DNA of 64,000 nt from Aliishimia sp963721175 (GTDB taxonomy: Bacteria > Pseudomonadota > Alphaproteobacteria > Rhodobacterales > Rhodobacteraceae), in NCBI GenBank assembly GCA_963721175.1, contig CAVRIG010000023.1:248001-312000 (forward strand), in the 5' to 3' direction. This document shows, one piece after another, positions 9,976 through 19,105 of this stretch (position 1 is the stretch's first letter; each line of letters begins with the position of its first letter). A model generated the notes under the pieces. That model was not told where the DNA came from and ran no database searches. It saw only the letters and a program-made list of their open reading frames with translations. Made by a program: the position numbers and the translations under genes.

Positions 9976-11009
9976 ATGACGAAGAAAGTCGCAATCCTTG
10001 GCGCGTCGGGCTACACTGGCGCCGAACTCATCCGGCTGATCTCGACCCATGGCGGTCATGGAGATCGCGGCGCTGGGCGCCAATTCGAAGGCGGGCATGG
10101 AGTTGGCGGCAGGTCTTCCCGTTCCTGCGCCATCTCGACCTGCCGCAACTGGTGACCATCGAGGAGATCGACTTGGGAGGGCATCGACCTCTGCTTTTGC
10201 GCTCTTCCGCACAAGACGTCGCAAGAGGTGATTTCCGCGCTGCCGAAGACGCTGAAGATCGTGGATCTGAGCGCGGATTTCCGGCTGCGCGATCCGGCCG
10301 ACTACAAGACATGGTATGGCAACGACCACGCTGCGGTGGAGATGCAGGGTGAGGCGGTTTACGGCCTGACCGAGTTCTACCGCGAGGAGATCCGGGGCGC
10401 GCGGCTGGTCGCAGGCACCGGCTGCAATGCGGCGACGGGGCAGTTCGCGCTGCGCCCGCTGATCGCGGCGAAGGCCATCGACCTGACGGACATCATCCTC
10501 GATCTGAAATGCGCGGTGTCCGGGGCGGGCCGGTCGCTCAAGGAAAACCTGCTCCATGCGGAGTTGAGCGAGGGCTACAATGCCTATGCCATCGGCGGGA
10601 CGCATCGGCATCTGGGCGAGTTCGACCAGGAATTTTCCGCCATCGCGGGCGAGCCCGTGCGGGTGCAGTTCACACCGCATCTGATCCCGGCCAATCGCGG
10701 CATCCTGGCGACGGTCTATGTGAAGGGCGAGCCGCGCGCCGTGCATGACGTGCTGACCGCGGCCTATGCCGACGAGCCGTTCCTGCACGTGCTGCCCTTC
10801 GGGTCCGGCGCCGTCTACCCACGACATGCGCGGGTCCAATTTCTGCCACATCGGCGTGGCGGGCGACCGGATTCCGGGGCGCGCCATCGTCGATGGCCGC
10901 GCTCGACAACCTGACCAAGGGCTCGAGCGGTCAGGCATTGCAGAATGCCAATCTGATGTTAGATTTTCCGGAGACGCAGGGATTGATGCTGGCCCCGCTC
11001 TTCCCGTAG
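9976..11009 (+). CDS. argC: N-acetyl-gamma-glutamyl-phosphate reductase (five frameshifts)
   Basis: ArgC is the third arginine biosynthesis enzyme and reduces N-acetylglutamyl-5-phosphate with NADPH. The start MTKKVAILGASGYTGAELIR shows the Rossmann glycine motif; the catalytic Cys is in VAGTGCNAATGQ; the substrate-binding end is present as RGSNFCHIGVAGDR and LTKGSSGQALQNANLML. Five net +1 shifts occur, near 10051, 10112, 10174, 10815 and 10891. Deleting one base at each gives exactly 342 residues with a normal stop at 11007-11009. The first three are about 61 bases apart. It stands between murI and ccmE, 18 bases before the latter. Confidence 0.93.
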
Positions 11010-11027
11010 CCAGAACTGTTCAGAACG

Positions 11028-11473
11028 ATGAAGTCACTGAAGAAACAGCGCCGGATCCAGGTCATCGCCCTTGCGGCGGTGGCCTTGGTCGTGTCGACCG
11101 CGCTGATCGGCTACGCCATGCGCGACGGGATCAATTTCTTCCGCTCGCCCAGCGAGGTGATGGCAGCAACCGCCCGGCCCCGGCGAGATATTCCGCATCG
11201 GCGGGCTGGTCGAGGAAGGCACGCTGGTGCGCGGTGCAGGGGGAGACGATTCGCTTTGCCGTGACCGATGGCGGCGCGTCCGTTCCGGTAACCTTTACCG
11301 GCGTGCTGCCCGACCTCTTTGCCGAGAATCAGGGCATGGTCGGCACCGGCAGCTTTGTCGATGGAACCTTCCAAGCCACTGAAATCCTTGCCAAACACGA
11401 CGAAACCTACATGCCCAAGGAAGTGGTGGACGCGCTCAAGAAACAGGGCGTCTATCAGGAGCCGGAGAGCTAG
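11028..11473 (+). CDS. ccmE: Cytochrome c maturation protein CcmE (frameshifted)
   Basis: CcmE is the periplasmic, membrane-anchored heme chaperone that binds heme covalently through a histidine and hands it to CcmF/CcmH. The N-terminus MKSLKKQRRIQVIALAAVAL is a typical basic start plus one membrane segment; IFRIGGLVEEGTLVR and FTGVLPDLFAENQGMVG are the OB-fold blocks; the heme-binding His lies in LAKHDETYMP. Net +1 shifts occur near 11166 and 11233; corrected length 147 residues. The rest of the ccm set here is ccmF and ccmH, separated from ccmE by an endolysin/holin pair. Confidence 0.95.
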
Positions 11474-11483
11474 GAACGCTCCC

Positions 11484-11500
11484 GTTAACCCGGATTAACC
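11484..11500. promoter_or_regulatory. Possible CtrA-type motif (paired TTAACC half-sites)
   Basis: Two direct TTAACC half-sites, spaced TTAA-N6-TTAA, lie in the 81-base gap between ccmE and the endolysin gene. CtrA of alphaproteobacteria binds TTAA-N7-TTAA or TTAACCAT half-sites; the spacing here is one base short, which may be an error of this sequence or a reason to doubt it. CtrA control would fit genes of gene transfer agent lysis. Confidence 0.35.
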
Positions 11501-11554
11501 CGGCCAGAGCAATATGATCCCCGGTTCGCAAAGCCTGGCGGAGGGGAGCTGCTC

Positions 11555-12168
11555 ATGCCGACAATACGCGAGATCGCTACGAGAGATCGTCGGCCGCGAG
11601 GGCGGGTACGTGAATGATCCGGACGATCCCGGCGGCGCCACCAATTGGGGCGTCACGATCCACACGATGCGCCGCCTCGGGCTCGATCTGACCGGTGACG
11701 GACAGATCGACGCCCGACGACGTGCGCCAGCTGACCCGCGACCACGCGGTCGACATCTTCATCCGGCATTATTTCGACAAACCCGGCATCAAGTCCCTGC
11801 CGGAAGTCCTGCAGCGAATCCGTCTTCGACATGTATGTGAACGCCGGCGCCAATGCGGTGAAGATCCTGCAGCAGCTACTTTGCGAGATGGATTGCCACA
11901 CTGGCGTCGACGGCGTGATCGGGCCGCAGACTGCGCAGCGGCTCGGACGGCCTGCGAAACCGCACCCGAGTACCTCGCCGACGCCTACGCGATCGCGCGC
12001 CGCAACTACTATTTTCGCCTCGCCGACCGGCGCGCGGCCAGCCGCAAGTATGCCCGCACCCGCGCGGGCGGCAAGGGCGGATGGATCAGGCGAGCCGAGG
12101 AGTTCATGCGCACGCGCTATCACATGACGGACGCACAGTTTGCGAAACGGGTGGCGGCATGGGGTTGA
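11555..12168 (+). CDS. GH108 endolysin, gene-transfer-agent lysis type (frameshifted)
   Basis: An N-acetylmuramidase of glycoside hydrolase family 108. The catalytic Glu block is visible near the start as EIVGREGGYVNDPDDPGG, followed by ATNWGVTIHTMRRLG and a C-terminal peptidoglycan-binding region ending ADAYAIARRNYYFRLAD. The ATG at 11555 follows GGAGGGGAG. Shifts near 11583, 11711, 11815 (each +1) and 11930 (net +2) scramble the frame; corrected length is about 202 residues. The stop overlaps the holin start. In Rhodobacter capsulatus the gene transfer agent uses a GH108 endolysin and adjacent holin located away from its capsid genes; this pair matches that arrangement. No signal peptide is seen, consistent with holin-dependent release. 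Confidence 0.88.
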
Positions 12169-12836
12169 TGGACGGGCTTTTCGGGCTGCTCTTCGGCGGC
12201 GGGCGCAACGCGGTGACGGAAACGGTCGAAGTCTTCCGCGAGAATGCCGAGGCCGGATCGCTCCGGTCGGCCGAGTTGCAGGCCCAGGCGCATGCAGCAG
12301 CTGGGGCAGGAATTCGCGATGCAGCGCCAGAGCGGCTGTTCGACCGGTTCATGGACGGGCTCAACCGCATGCCACGTCCGATGCTGGCGCTTGGGCACGC
12401 TGGGGCTTTTCGTCACGGCGATGGTCGACCCGCTGTGGTTCGCCGAACGGATGCAGGGCATCGCGCTGGTGCCGGAGCCGCTCTGGTGGCTGCTGGGCGT
12501 GATCGTCAGCTTCTATTTCGGCGCGCGCCACCAGGTGAAGTCGCAGGAATTTCAGCGCGAGATCGTCGCCACCGTCGCCCGCGTCCCGCAGGTCGTGGCG
12601 AACATCCGCGCGATCCGGGAACTGCGTCACGACGATTGCGGCGTGGCGGACACCGGCCCCGACGCGTCGCTGCAGATGGCGAGCGTGCAGCCCGACGCAA
12701 ATCCGGCCCTGGAGGCCTGGCGCAAGGCGCAGCCTGACCGGCCTGCCGACGTGAGTCCGCAGCGCGCAAACGTGATGCGGCATTTTCTCCGAATTCATTG
12801 GCGCAGGCGAACGCCGCGGCTATAACAGCGGTATGA
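12159..12836 (+). CDS. Three-TM-type holin (frameshifted)
   Basis: A membrane protein of the holin family that partners GH108 endolysins. It begins MGLMDGLFGLLFGGGRNAVT, has an amphipathic central part (FDRFMDGLNRMPRPMLA), and two hydrophobic segments, one around LGLFVTAMVDPLWF and one around LWWLLGVIVSFYFGARH, before a polar tail. Shifts near 12285 (+1), 12340 (+2), 12395 (+1) and 12765 (+2) interrupt it; the corrected frame ends at the TGA at 12834-12836, which overlaps the ATG of ccmF. The start overlaps the endolysin stop. These couplings place both lysis genes inside the ccm transcription unit. Corrected length about 223 residues. Confidence 0.82.
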
Positions 12837-14807
12837 TTACAGAGCTCGGACATTTCGCCCTCATCCTCGCCTTCTTCGTCGCACTGGTTCAGATGACCGT
12901 GCCGATGATGGGGTGCGTACAGGCGCTGACGCGCGGCTGGATGGCTGTGGCGGAACCCGCGGCGACCGCGCAGTTCGTGTTGATCGGCTTTTCCTTCGCC
13001 GCGCTGACCTGGGCGTTCGTGGTCAGTGATTTCAGCTTGCGGCTGGTGGTGCTGAACAGCCATTCGGCCAAGCCGCTGCTCTACAAGATCATCGGGCACA
13101 TGGGGCAATCACGAAGGGTCGATGCTGCTCTGGGTGCTGATCCTGTCGCTGTTCGGCGCCATGGCCGCGTGGTTCGGGGGCAACCTGCCGCCGACGCTGC
13201 GCGCGCGCGTGCTTGGCGGTGCAGGCGGCGATCGGTGTGGCCTTCCTGGCCTTCATCCTCTTCACGTCGAACCCGTTCCTGCGCCTGGCGGTGCCGCCGT
13301 TCGACGGGCAGGATCTGAACCCGCTTGCTGCAGGATCCCGGGCTGGCCTTCCATCCGCCGTTTCTCTACCTCGGCTATGTCGGGCTTTCGATGACGTTCA
13401 CCTTCGCGGTGGCCGCATTGATCGAAGGGCGCGTCGACGCGGCATGGGGCCGCTGGGTGCGGCCCTGGACCCTCGCCGCCTGGATCTTCCTGACCATCGG
13501 CATCGCGCTTGGGCTCCTGGTGGGCCTATTACGAGCTGGGCTGGGGCGGCTTCTGGTTCTGGGATCCGGTCGAGAATGCGTGCTTCATGCCCTGGCTGCT
13601 GGCGGCGGCGCTGCTGCATTCGGCCATCGTCGTGGAAAAGCGCGAGAGCCTGAAGAGCTGGACCATCCTGCTGGCGATCCTCGCCTTCGGCTTCTCGCTG
13701 ATCGGGACGTTCATCGTGCGCTCGGGCCTGCTGACGAGCGTCCACGCCTTCGCCAACGATCCCGAACGCGGGCGTGTTCATCCTGCGGCATCCTCGCGTT
13801 CTTCGTGGGCGCCGCGCTGATCCTGTTCTCGGCGCGCGCCGGCGTGATGCAGGCGAAGGGCGTCTTTGCCATGGACAGCCGCGAAACCGCGCTGATCGCC
13901 AACAACGTGCTTCTGGCGGTGAGTTGCTTCGTCGTCTTCGTCGGCACGATGTGGCCGCTGGTGGCCGAGATGTTCTTTGATCGCAAGCTGAGCGTCGGGC
14001 CGCCCTTCTTCAACGCGGCGTTCCCGCCGTTGATGCTGCTGCTCGGGCTGATCCTGCCTGTCGGCGCGATCCTGCCGTGGAAACGGGCGCGACTTGGCCG
14101 CAGCATCTACCGGATGCGCTATGCCTTCGTGTTGGCCGTCGCGGCCGGCGGGCTGGTCTGGACGATGCAGACTGGGCGCAGCCTGCTGGGGCCGCTGGGC
14201 GTCTTCCTGGCGGCCTGGATCATCATGGGCGCGCTGATCGACCTCTGGTCGCGCACCGGTCAGAAGGGCAGCGTGGTGCGGCTCTTCCGGTTGCCGCGCG
14301 CGGACTGGGGCAAGACGGTCGCGCATTGCGGGCTCGGCGTGACGATGTTGGGCGTCGCCGGGCTCACCGCCTGGCAAAGCGAGAATCTCCGCGTGGCGCA
14401 GATCGGCGAGCCGTTCGAGGTCGGAAGCTACACCTTGACGCTCGATGATGTGCAGCGCGTCGAGGGGCCGAATTACCTCTCCACGACCGGGTTCGTGACA
14501 CTGTCGCGAGGATGGACGAGAGATATCGCAACTGCGTCCCGAAAAGCGCGTGTACCCGGTTGCACAGATGCCCACGACCGAGGCCGCGATCGACTATAAC
14601 CTCGCGCGCGACGTGTACGTGGTGATCGGCGACCCGCAGGAAGGCGGCGGCTGGGCGGTGCGGACCTATATCAAGCCGCTCACAAACTGGATCTGGCTCG
14701 GCTGCGGGATGATGGCCCTGGGTGGCTTGCTGTCTCTCTCCGATCGTCGGTTCCGGGTCGCCGCCGGCGCGCGCAAGATGCGCGCCCAGCCGGTACCCGC
14801 GGAATGA
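12833..14807 (+). CDS. ccmF: Heme lyase CcmF (seven frameshifts)
   Basis: CcmF is the multi-spanning inner-membrane core of the cytochrome c heme lyase (system I). The WWD-type heme-handling block is visible as WGGFWFWDPVENA near residue 230, with ELGHFALILAFFVALVQ at the start and the C-terminal periplasmic domain (YPVAQMPTTEAAIDYNL). Net +1 shifts lie near 13100, 13213, 13327, 13510, 13770, 13787 and 14515; removing seven bases gives about 655 residues, the normal size. The ATG overlaps the holin stop, and the stop overlaps the ccmH start (ATGA). Confidence 0.95.
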
Positions 14808-15260
14808 AGCGGCTGGTTCTTCTCTTCTGGCTGCTCGCCACGCCGCTGCTCGCGCTGGATCCGTCGGAGATGCTGGACGATCCGGCGCTCGAGGCGCGTG
14901 CGCAGGCGCTGGACACCGAGATCCGCTGCGTGAAGTGCCAGTCCGAAGCGGTAGCGTCTTCGAATGCCGACTGGGCACAGGACGCGCGGCGCCAGATCCG
15001 CGGAGCTGGTGGCCGACGGCGCCTCCGATGCCGAGGTTCTGGATTGGTTCCTCGTCCGCTATGGCGAGTTCGTCCTGATGGACCCGCCCAAGTCGGGATC
15101 CACGCTCTTCTTGTGGCTCGCGGGTCCTGCCATGCTGATCCTCGCCGGGGGCATTGCCGTGGGTTACCTTCGCACCCGCTCCAGATCCGGGGGCGAGTCT
15201 TCGGCGGATGAACTGAGCGACGCGGAAAAGGCCCGTTTGCAGGAAATTCTCAACGACTGA
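14804..15260 (+). CDS. ccmH: Cytochrome c-type biogenesis protein CcmH/CycL (frameshifted)
   Basis: CcmH is the periplasmic thiol-reducing subunit that keeps the apocytochrome CXXCH cysteines reduced for heme attachment. A signal peptide is visible (MKRLVLLFWLLATPLLALDP), followed by the redox motif CVKC within IRCVKCQSEAVASSNAD, the helix LVADGASDAEVLDWFLVRYGE, and a C-terminal membrane anchor (LFLWLAGPAMLILAGGIAVG). One extra base near 15001 splits the gene; corrected length is 151 residues. It overlaps ccmF by four bases, so translation is probably coupled. Confidence 0.93.
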
Positions 15261-15329
15261 CGCTGCGATCCCTCTTTCGCGTCCTTGGCGGTTTGGTATC
15301 TAAGGTCAAACGACCGGGAGAGAACTGCC

Positions 15330-16106
15330 ATGGACTACGAGACGATCAGGCTGGAGATTGCCGACGGGGTCGCCACGCTGACGCTGAACCGCCCCGAAAA
15401 GATGAACGCGCTCAACGTCCAGATGCGGGCCGAAATCGCCCATGCCGTGGATGCAGCCACCAAGTCGGCGCGGGTGCTTGTCATGACCGGCGAGGGACGC
15501 GCCTTTTGCACCGGGCAGGATCTGGGCGACCGGGCCAATGCCTCGGATGTCGATCTGGAGCGTACGCTGCGCGACGAGTACCAGCCCATGATCGAGACCA
15601 TCGTGCACTGCCCGATCCCGACCATCGCGGCGGTGAACGGCCCGGCGGCCGGTGCGGGTGCCAACCTCGCGCTGACGGCCGATGTCGTGATCGCCGCCGA
15701 AAGCGCGTATTTTCTGCAGGCGTTTTCCAAGATCGGGCTCATTCCCGATGCCGGCGGCACATATACCATGCCGCGCAGCATGGGCATGGCCAAGGCGATG
15801 GGGGCTGCCCTTTTCGCGGACCGGATCAGCGCGCGTCAGGCCGATGACTGGGGCCTGATCTGGGAAGCGGTGCCGGACGAGGATTTCGCCGCGCATGTCG
15901 CCGCCCGCGCACGGCACCTCGCCGATGGGCCGACGGCCGCCTATGCCGCGATCAAGAAGACCATCCGCGCAAGCTGGGACAACAGCATGGCAAGCCAGCT
16001 GGAGATGGAAGCGCACGAGCAGGGCCAGTGTGGCAGCACACGCGATTTCAAGGAAGGCGTGCTGGCCTTCACCGAGAAGCGTCCCGCGAAGTTCGAAGGG
16101 CGCTGA
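15330..16106 (+). CDS. Enoyl-CoA hydratase/isomerase, PaaG-like
   Basis: A 258-residue crotonase-fold enzyme. The oxyanion-hole segments are FCTGQDLGDR near residue 65 and NGPAAGAGANLALTADVV near residue 105; the second catalytic acidic site region is KIGLIPDAGGTYTMPR. The GQDL...DR form resembles 2-(1,2-epoxy-1,2-dihydrophenyl)acetyl-CoA isomerase PaaG of phenylacetate breakdown, but no other paa gene is present, so the substrate is open. The ATG at 15330 has GGGAG nine bases upstream, downstream of the longer in-frame start. The frame is intact, right after several broken ones. Confidence 0.88.
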   Translation: MDYETIRLEIADGVATLTLNRPEKMNALNVQMRAEIAHAVDAATKSARVLVMTGEGRAFCTGQDLGDRANASDVDLERTLRDEYQPMIETIVHCPIPTIAAVNGPAAGAGANLALTADVVIAAESAYFLQAFSKIGLIPDAGGTYTMPRSMGMAKAMGAALFADRISARQADDWGLIWEAVPDEDFAAHVAARARHLADGPTAAYAAIKKTIRASWDNSMASQLEMEAHEQGQCGSTRDFKEGVLAFTEKRPAKFEGR

Positions 16107-16194
16107 GCTGCGACTGCGTCCGCGTACGACCAGACAAGAAAAACCCGAACGCGACCGTCTGCGTTCCCTTCCTTCGTTGCTTCGGATCGCTGGT

Positions 16195-17501
16195 TCAGCG
16201 ATCCTCGATGTTGATGTAGTCCCGCGTTGTCTCGCCGAGGTAGAGCTGGCGCGGGCGGCCGATCTTCATCTGCGGATCGGCGAGCTGTTCCTTCCACTGC
16301 GAAATCCAGCCCACGGTGCGCGAGAGCGCGAAGATCGGGGTGAACATCGATGTCGGGAAGCCCATCGCCTCCAGGATGATGCCGGAGTAGAAATCGACGT
16401 TCGGAAACAGCTTCTTGTCCGCGAAGTAGTCATCCGCCAACGCGGCGGCCTCCAGTTCCTTGGCCGTCTGCCAGGACCGGGTTGTCCTCGACGCCCAGGA
16501 GGTCGAGCACCTCGTCCGCGGATTGCTTCATCACCTTGGCGCGCGGGTCGAAGTTCTTGTAGACGCGGTGCCCGAAACCCATCAGGCGGAACGGATCGTT
16601 CTTGTCCTTGGCCCGTGCGAGGAATTCCGGGATCCGGCTCGGTTCGCCGATCTCCTTGAGCATTTCCAGGCAGGCCTGGTTGGCGCCGCCATGTGCCGGA
16701 CCCCAGAGACAGGCGATACCGGCGGCGATGCAGGCAAACGGGTTGGCGCCCGAGGACGACGCCAGCCGAACGGTCGAGGTCGACGCGTTCTGTTCGTGAT
16801 CGGCGTGCAGCGTGAAGATCCGGTCCATCGCGCGGCTCAGGATCGGGTTCGACCTCGTATTCCTCGGCAGGGCACGGAGAAGCACATGTTGCAGGAAGTT
16901 CGACGCGTAATCCAGGTCGTTGCGCGGATACACGAAGGGCTGGCCGATGTGGTACTTGTAGGCCCATGCCGCGATCGTCGGCATCTTGGCGATCAGCCGG
17001 ATCGACGCGACCTCGCGCTGCCACGGATCGGAGATATCGGTGCTGTCGTGATAGAAGGCCGACATCGCGCCGACCACGCCGACCATGACGGCCATCGGAT
17101 GCGCATCGCGGCGGAACCCGCGGAAGAAATTGGTCATCTGCTCGTGCAGCATCGTGTGATGCGTCACGCGCTGCTCGAAATCCTCGAGCTGCGCGGCGGA
17201 GGGAAGTTCGCCGTAGAGCAGCAGGTAGCAGACCTCGAGGTAATGGGAATTGCCGGCCAGCTGGTCGATCGGGTAGCCGCGGTGCAGCAGCTCGCCCTTG
17301 TCGCCGTCGATGAAGGTGATCGTCTGAATCGCAGGCTGCCGTCGAGGTGAACCCGGGATCGTAGGTGAAGACGCCGGCCTCGCCGTAGAGCTTGCGGATG
17401 TCGATCACGTCCGGCCCGGTAGTGGGCGAATAGATCGGAAACTCGTAGCTTTCCTCTCCAAGCGTCAGTGTCGCCATCTTCTGGTTCTGGGTGTCTGCCA
17501 T
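16195..17501 (-). CDS. gltA: Citrate synthase (frameshifted)
   Basis: Type II citrate synthase, condensing oxaloacetate and acetyl-CoA at the entry of the TCA cycle. It starts MADTQNQKMATLTLGEESYE; catalytic-site segments are visible as CLWGPAHGGANQACL (His) and FRLMGFGHRVYKNFDPR (His and Arg), with the C-terminus RQLYLGETTRDYINIEDR. Net +1 shifts lie near 17335, three close together between about 16890 and 16850, and one near 16470. Corrected length is 433 residues, normal for the family. It is leftward, 118 bases downstream of gltX, and converges on the enoyl-CoA hydratase gene with an 88-base gap. Confidence 0.95.
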
Positions 17502-17618
17502 TTTCGTTCCTTCCTATCGGCTGGCCGTCGGTACCGGCAGGCACACGGCTCTGGTATCAGGCGCTTGCGTCGCGGACATCTGCGCCCACACTAAAGCATG
17601 TTCTCTCAAACCGGGAGA

Positions 17619-19023
17619 TCATGTTTGCAGCGCGGCATCTTCGATTCGGGCGAGGGCTTCGTCACGTCCGAGAACAAGCATCATGTCGTAGACCGAAGGC
17701 GTCGCGGCCCTGCCGGCGAGGGCAGCGCGGAGAGGCCCTGCGAGCTTTGCGAATTTGGTCTCTCTGGCTTCGGCAAAGCTGTTCATGGCTGTTTCGAGGT
17801 CGCTGCGATCCCAGTTAGCCTTTTGCAGGTGCGGCGTCAATTCCTTCAGCAGATCGCGGGTTTCGGCGGTCAGCGCCGCGCGCGCCTTCTCATCCGGAAC
17901 GATCGGGCGGGATGCGAGTATAAACGCCGCTTTTTCAAGGAGCTCCGGGAAGGTCTTCGCGCGTTCTTTCAGGCAGTACATGGCTTTTTGCACCCCCTCT
18001 GCCTGGTCCGGCGTCAGCAGGGCTTGGTCGGTTGCCGCAAGGAATTGCTCCAGTTCATGCTGCAGTGCAGCGTCATCTGCCGCGGCAATGTGCTGGCCAG
18101 CACAGGTTTTCAAGCTTTTTCAGGTCGAACCGGGCCGGCGACTTTCCGATCCCGTCGAGGTCGAACCACTCCTGCGCCTGCGCATCGTTGAAAAATTCAT
18201 CGTCCCCGTGGCTCCATCCCAGCCGGGCGAGGTAATTGCGCATTCCCGCCGCGCGGATAGCCCATCTTCTGGTATTCCTGCGCGCCCAGTGCCCCGTGCC
18301 GCTTGGAGAGTTTCTTGCCGTCCGGCCCGTGAATGAGCGGGATATGCGCCCAGACCGGCACGTCCCAGCCCATCGCGTCATAGACCAGTTGCTGGCGCGC
18401 GGCGTTGTTCAGGTGATCGTCGCCGCGGATCACATGCGTCACGCCCATGTCGTGGTCGTCCACCACCACCGCGAGCATGTAGACCGGTGAGCCGTCCGAC
18501 CGCAGGAGCACCATGTCGTCCAGTTGATCGTTGCGGATCGTCACATCGCCCTGAACCTGGTCGCGGATCACGGTTTCCCCTTCCAGAGGCGCGCGGAGCC
18601 GGATCACGTAGGGCGCATCCGGATGCGTCCTCGGGGTCGGCATCGCGCCAGGGCGACCGGAAGAGGGTCGAGCGTCCCTCCGCCCGTGCCGCCTCACGAA
18701 ATGCGGCGATCTCGTCCTGGGTCGAGAAGCACTTGTAGGCCCGGCCTTCGGCCAGCATCTCACGTGCGACCTCCGCGTGGCGTGCGGCCTGGGCGTGTCT
18801 GGCTGACCGGCGCTCCCGTCCTAATCGAGCCCCAGCCATTGCAGCCCCTGCAGGATCGCGGCCGCGCCTCGGGTGTGTACCGCGCCCGGTCCGTATCCTC
18901 GATCCGCAGCAGAAACTTCCCGCCGCGACCGCGGGCATAGAGCCAGTTGAAGAGCGCCGTGCGCGCGCCGCCGATGTGCAGGTACCCGGTGGGCGAGGGC
19001 GCGAATCGGGTAACGACGGACAT
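17619..19023 (-). CDS. gltX: Glutamyl-tRNA synthetase (frameshifted)
   Basis: Charges tRNA-Glu with glutamate, a class I synthetase. The start MSVVTRFAPSPTGYLHIGGA carries the HIGH-type motif; the KMSKS-type motif is GKKLSKRHGALG; other recognisable blocks are DDHLNNAARQQLVYDAMGW and the C-terminal anticodon-binding domain up to the stop at 17619. At least four net +1 shifts occur (roughly 18865, 18640, 18255, 18110 and possibly others); the overall length agrees with about 465 residues after correction. The gene is essential, so real decay is implausible. The start at 19023 faces comEC across 82 bases. Confidence 0.95.
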
Positions 19024-19040
19024 CGGAAGTTCAACCTTTG

Positions 19041-19048
19041 TTAACCAT
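19041..19048. promoter_or_regulatory. Possible CtrA half-site TTAACCAT
   Basis: The octamer TTAACCAT matches the CtrA half-site consensus known from alphaproteobacteria. It lies in the gltX/comEC divergent region, 58 bases upstream of the comEC start. ComEC and other DNA-uptake genes are under CtrA-linked control in Rhodobacterales. A single 8-mer is weak evidence. Confidence 0.3.
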
Positions 19049-19105
19049 GACTGGGCTAGCGTATCCGGCGCATTCCTACCGACAGCATGAGAGGGGAGCA
19101 AGCCG

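Noticed and set aside
10049..10231. Short frames inside argC, gltX, comEC and moeA as separate small genes
   Set aside because: Each is a slice of the parent protein in a shifted frame, or its shadow.
9976..11009. Reading argC as a decayed pseudogene
   Set aside because: All breaks are single extra bases, every conserved block is present, and neighbouring essential genes show the same damage; an error in the sequence is simpler.
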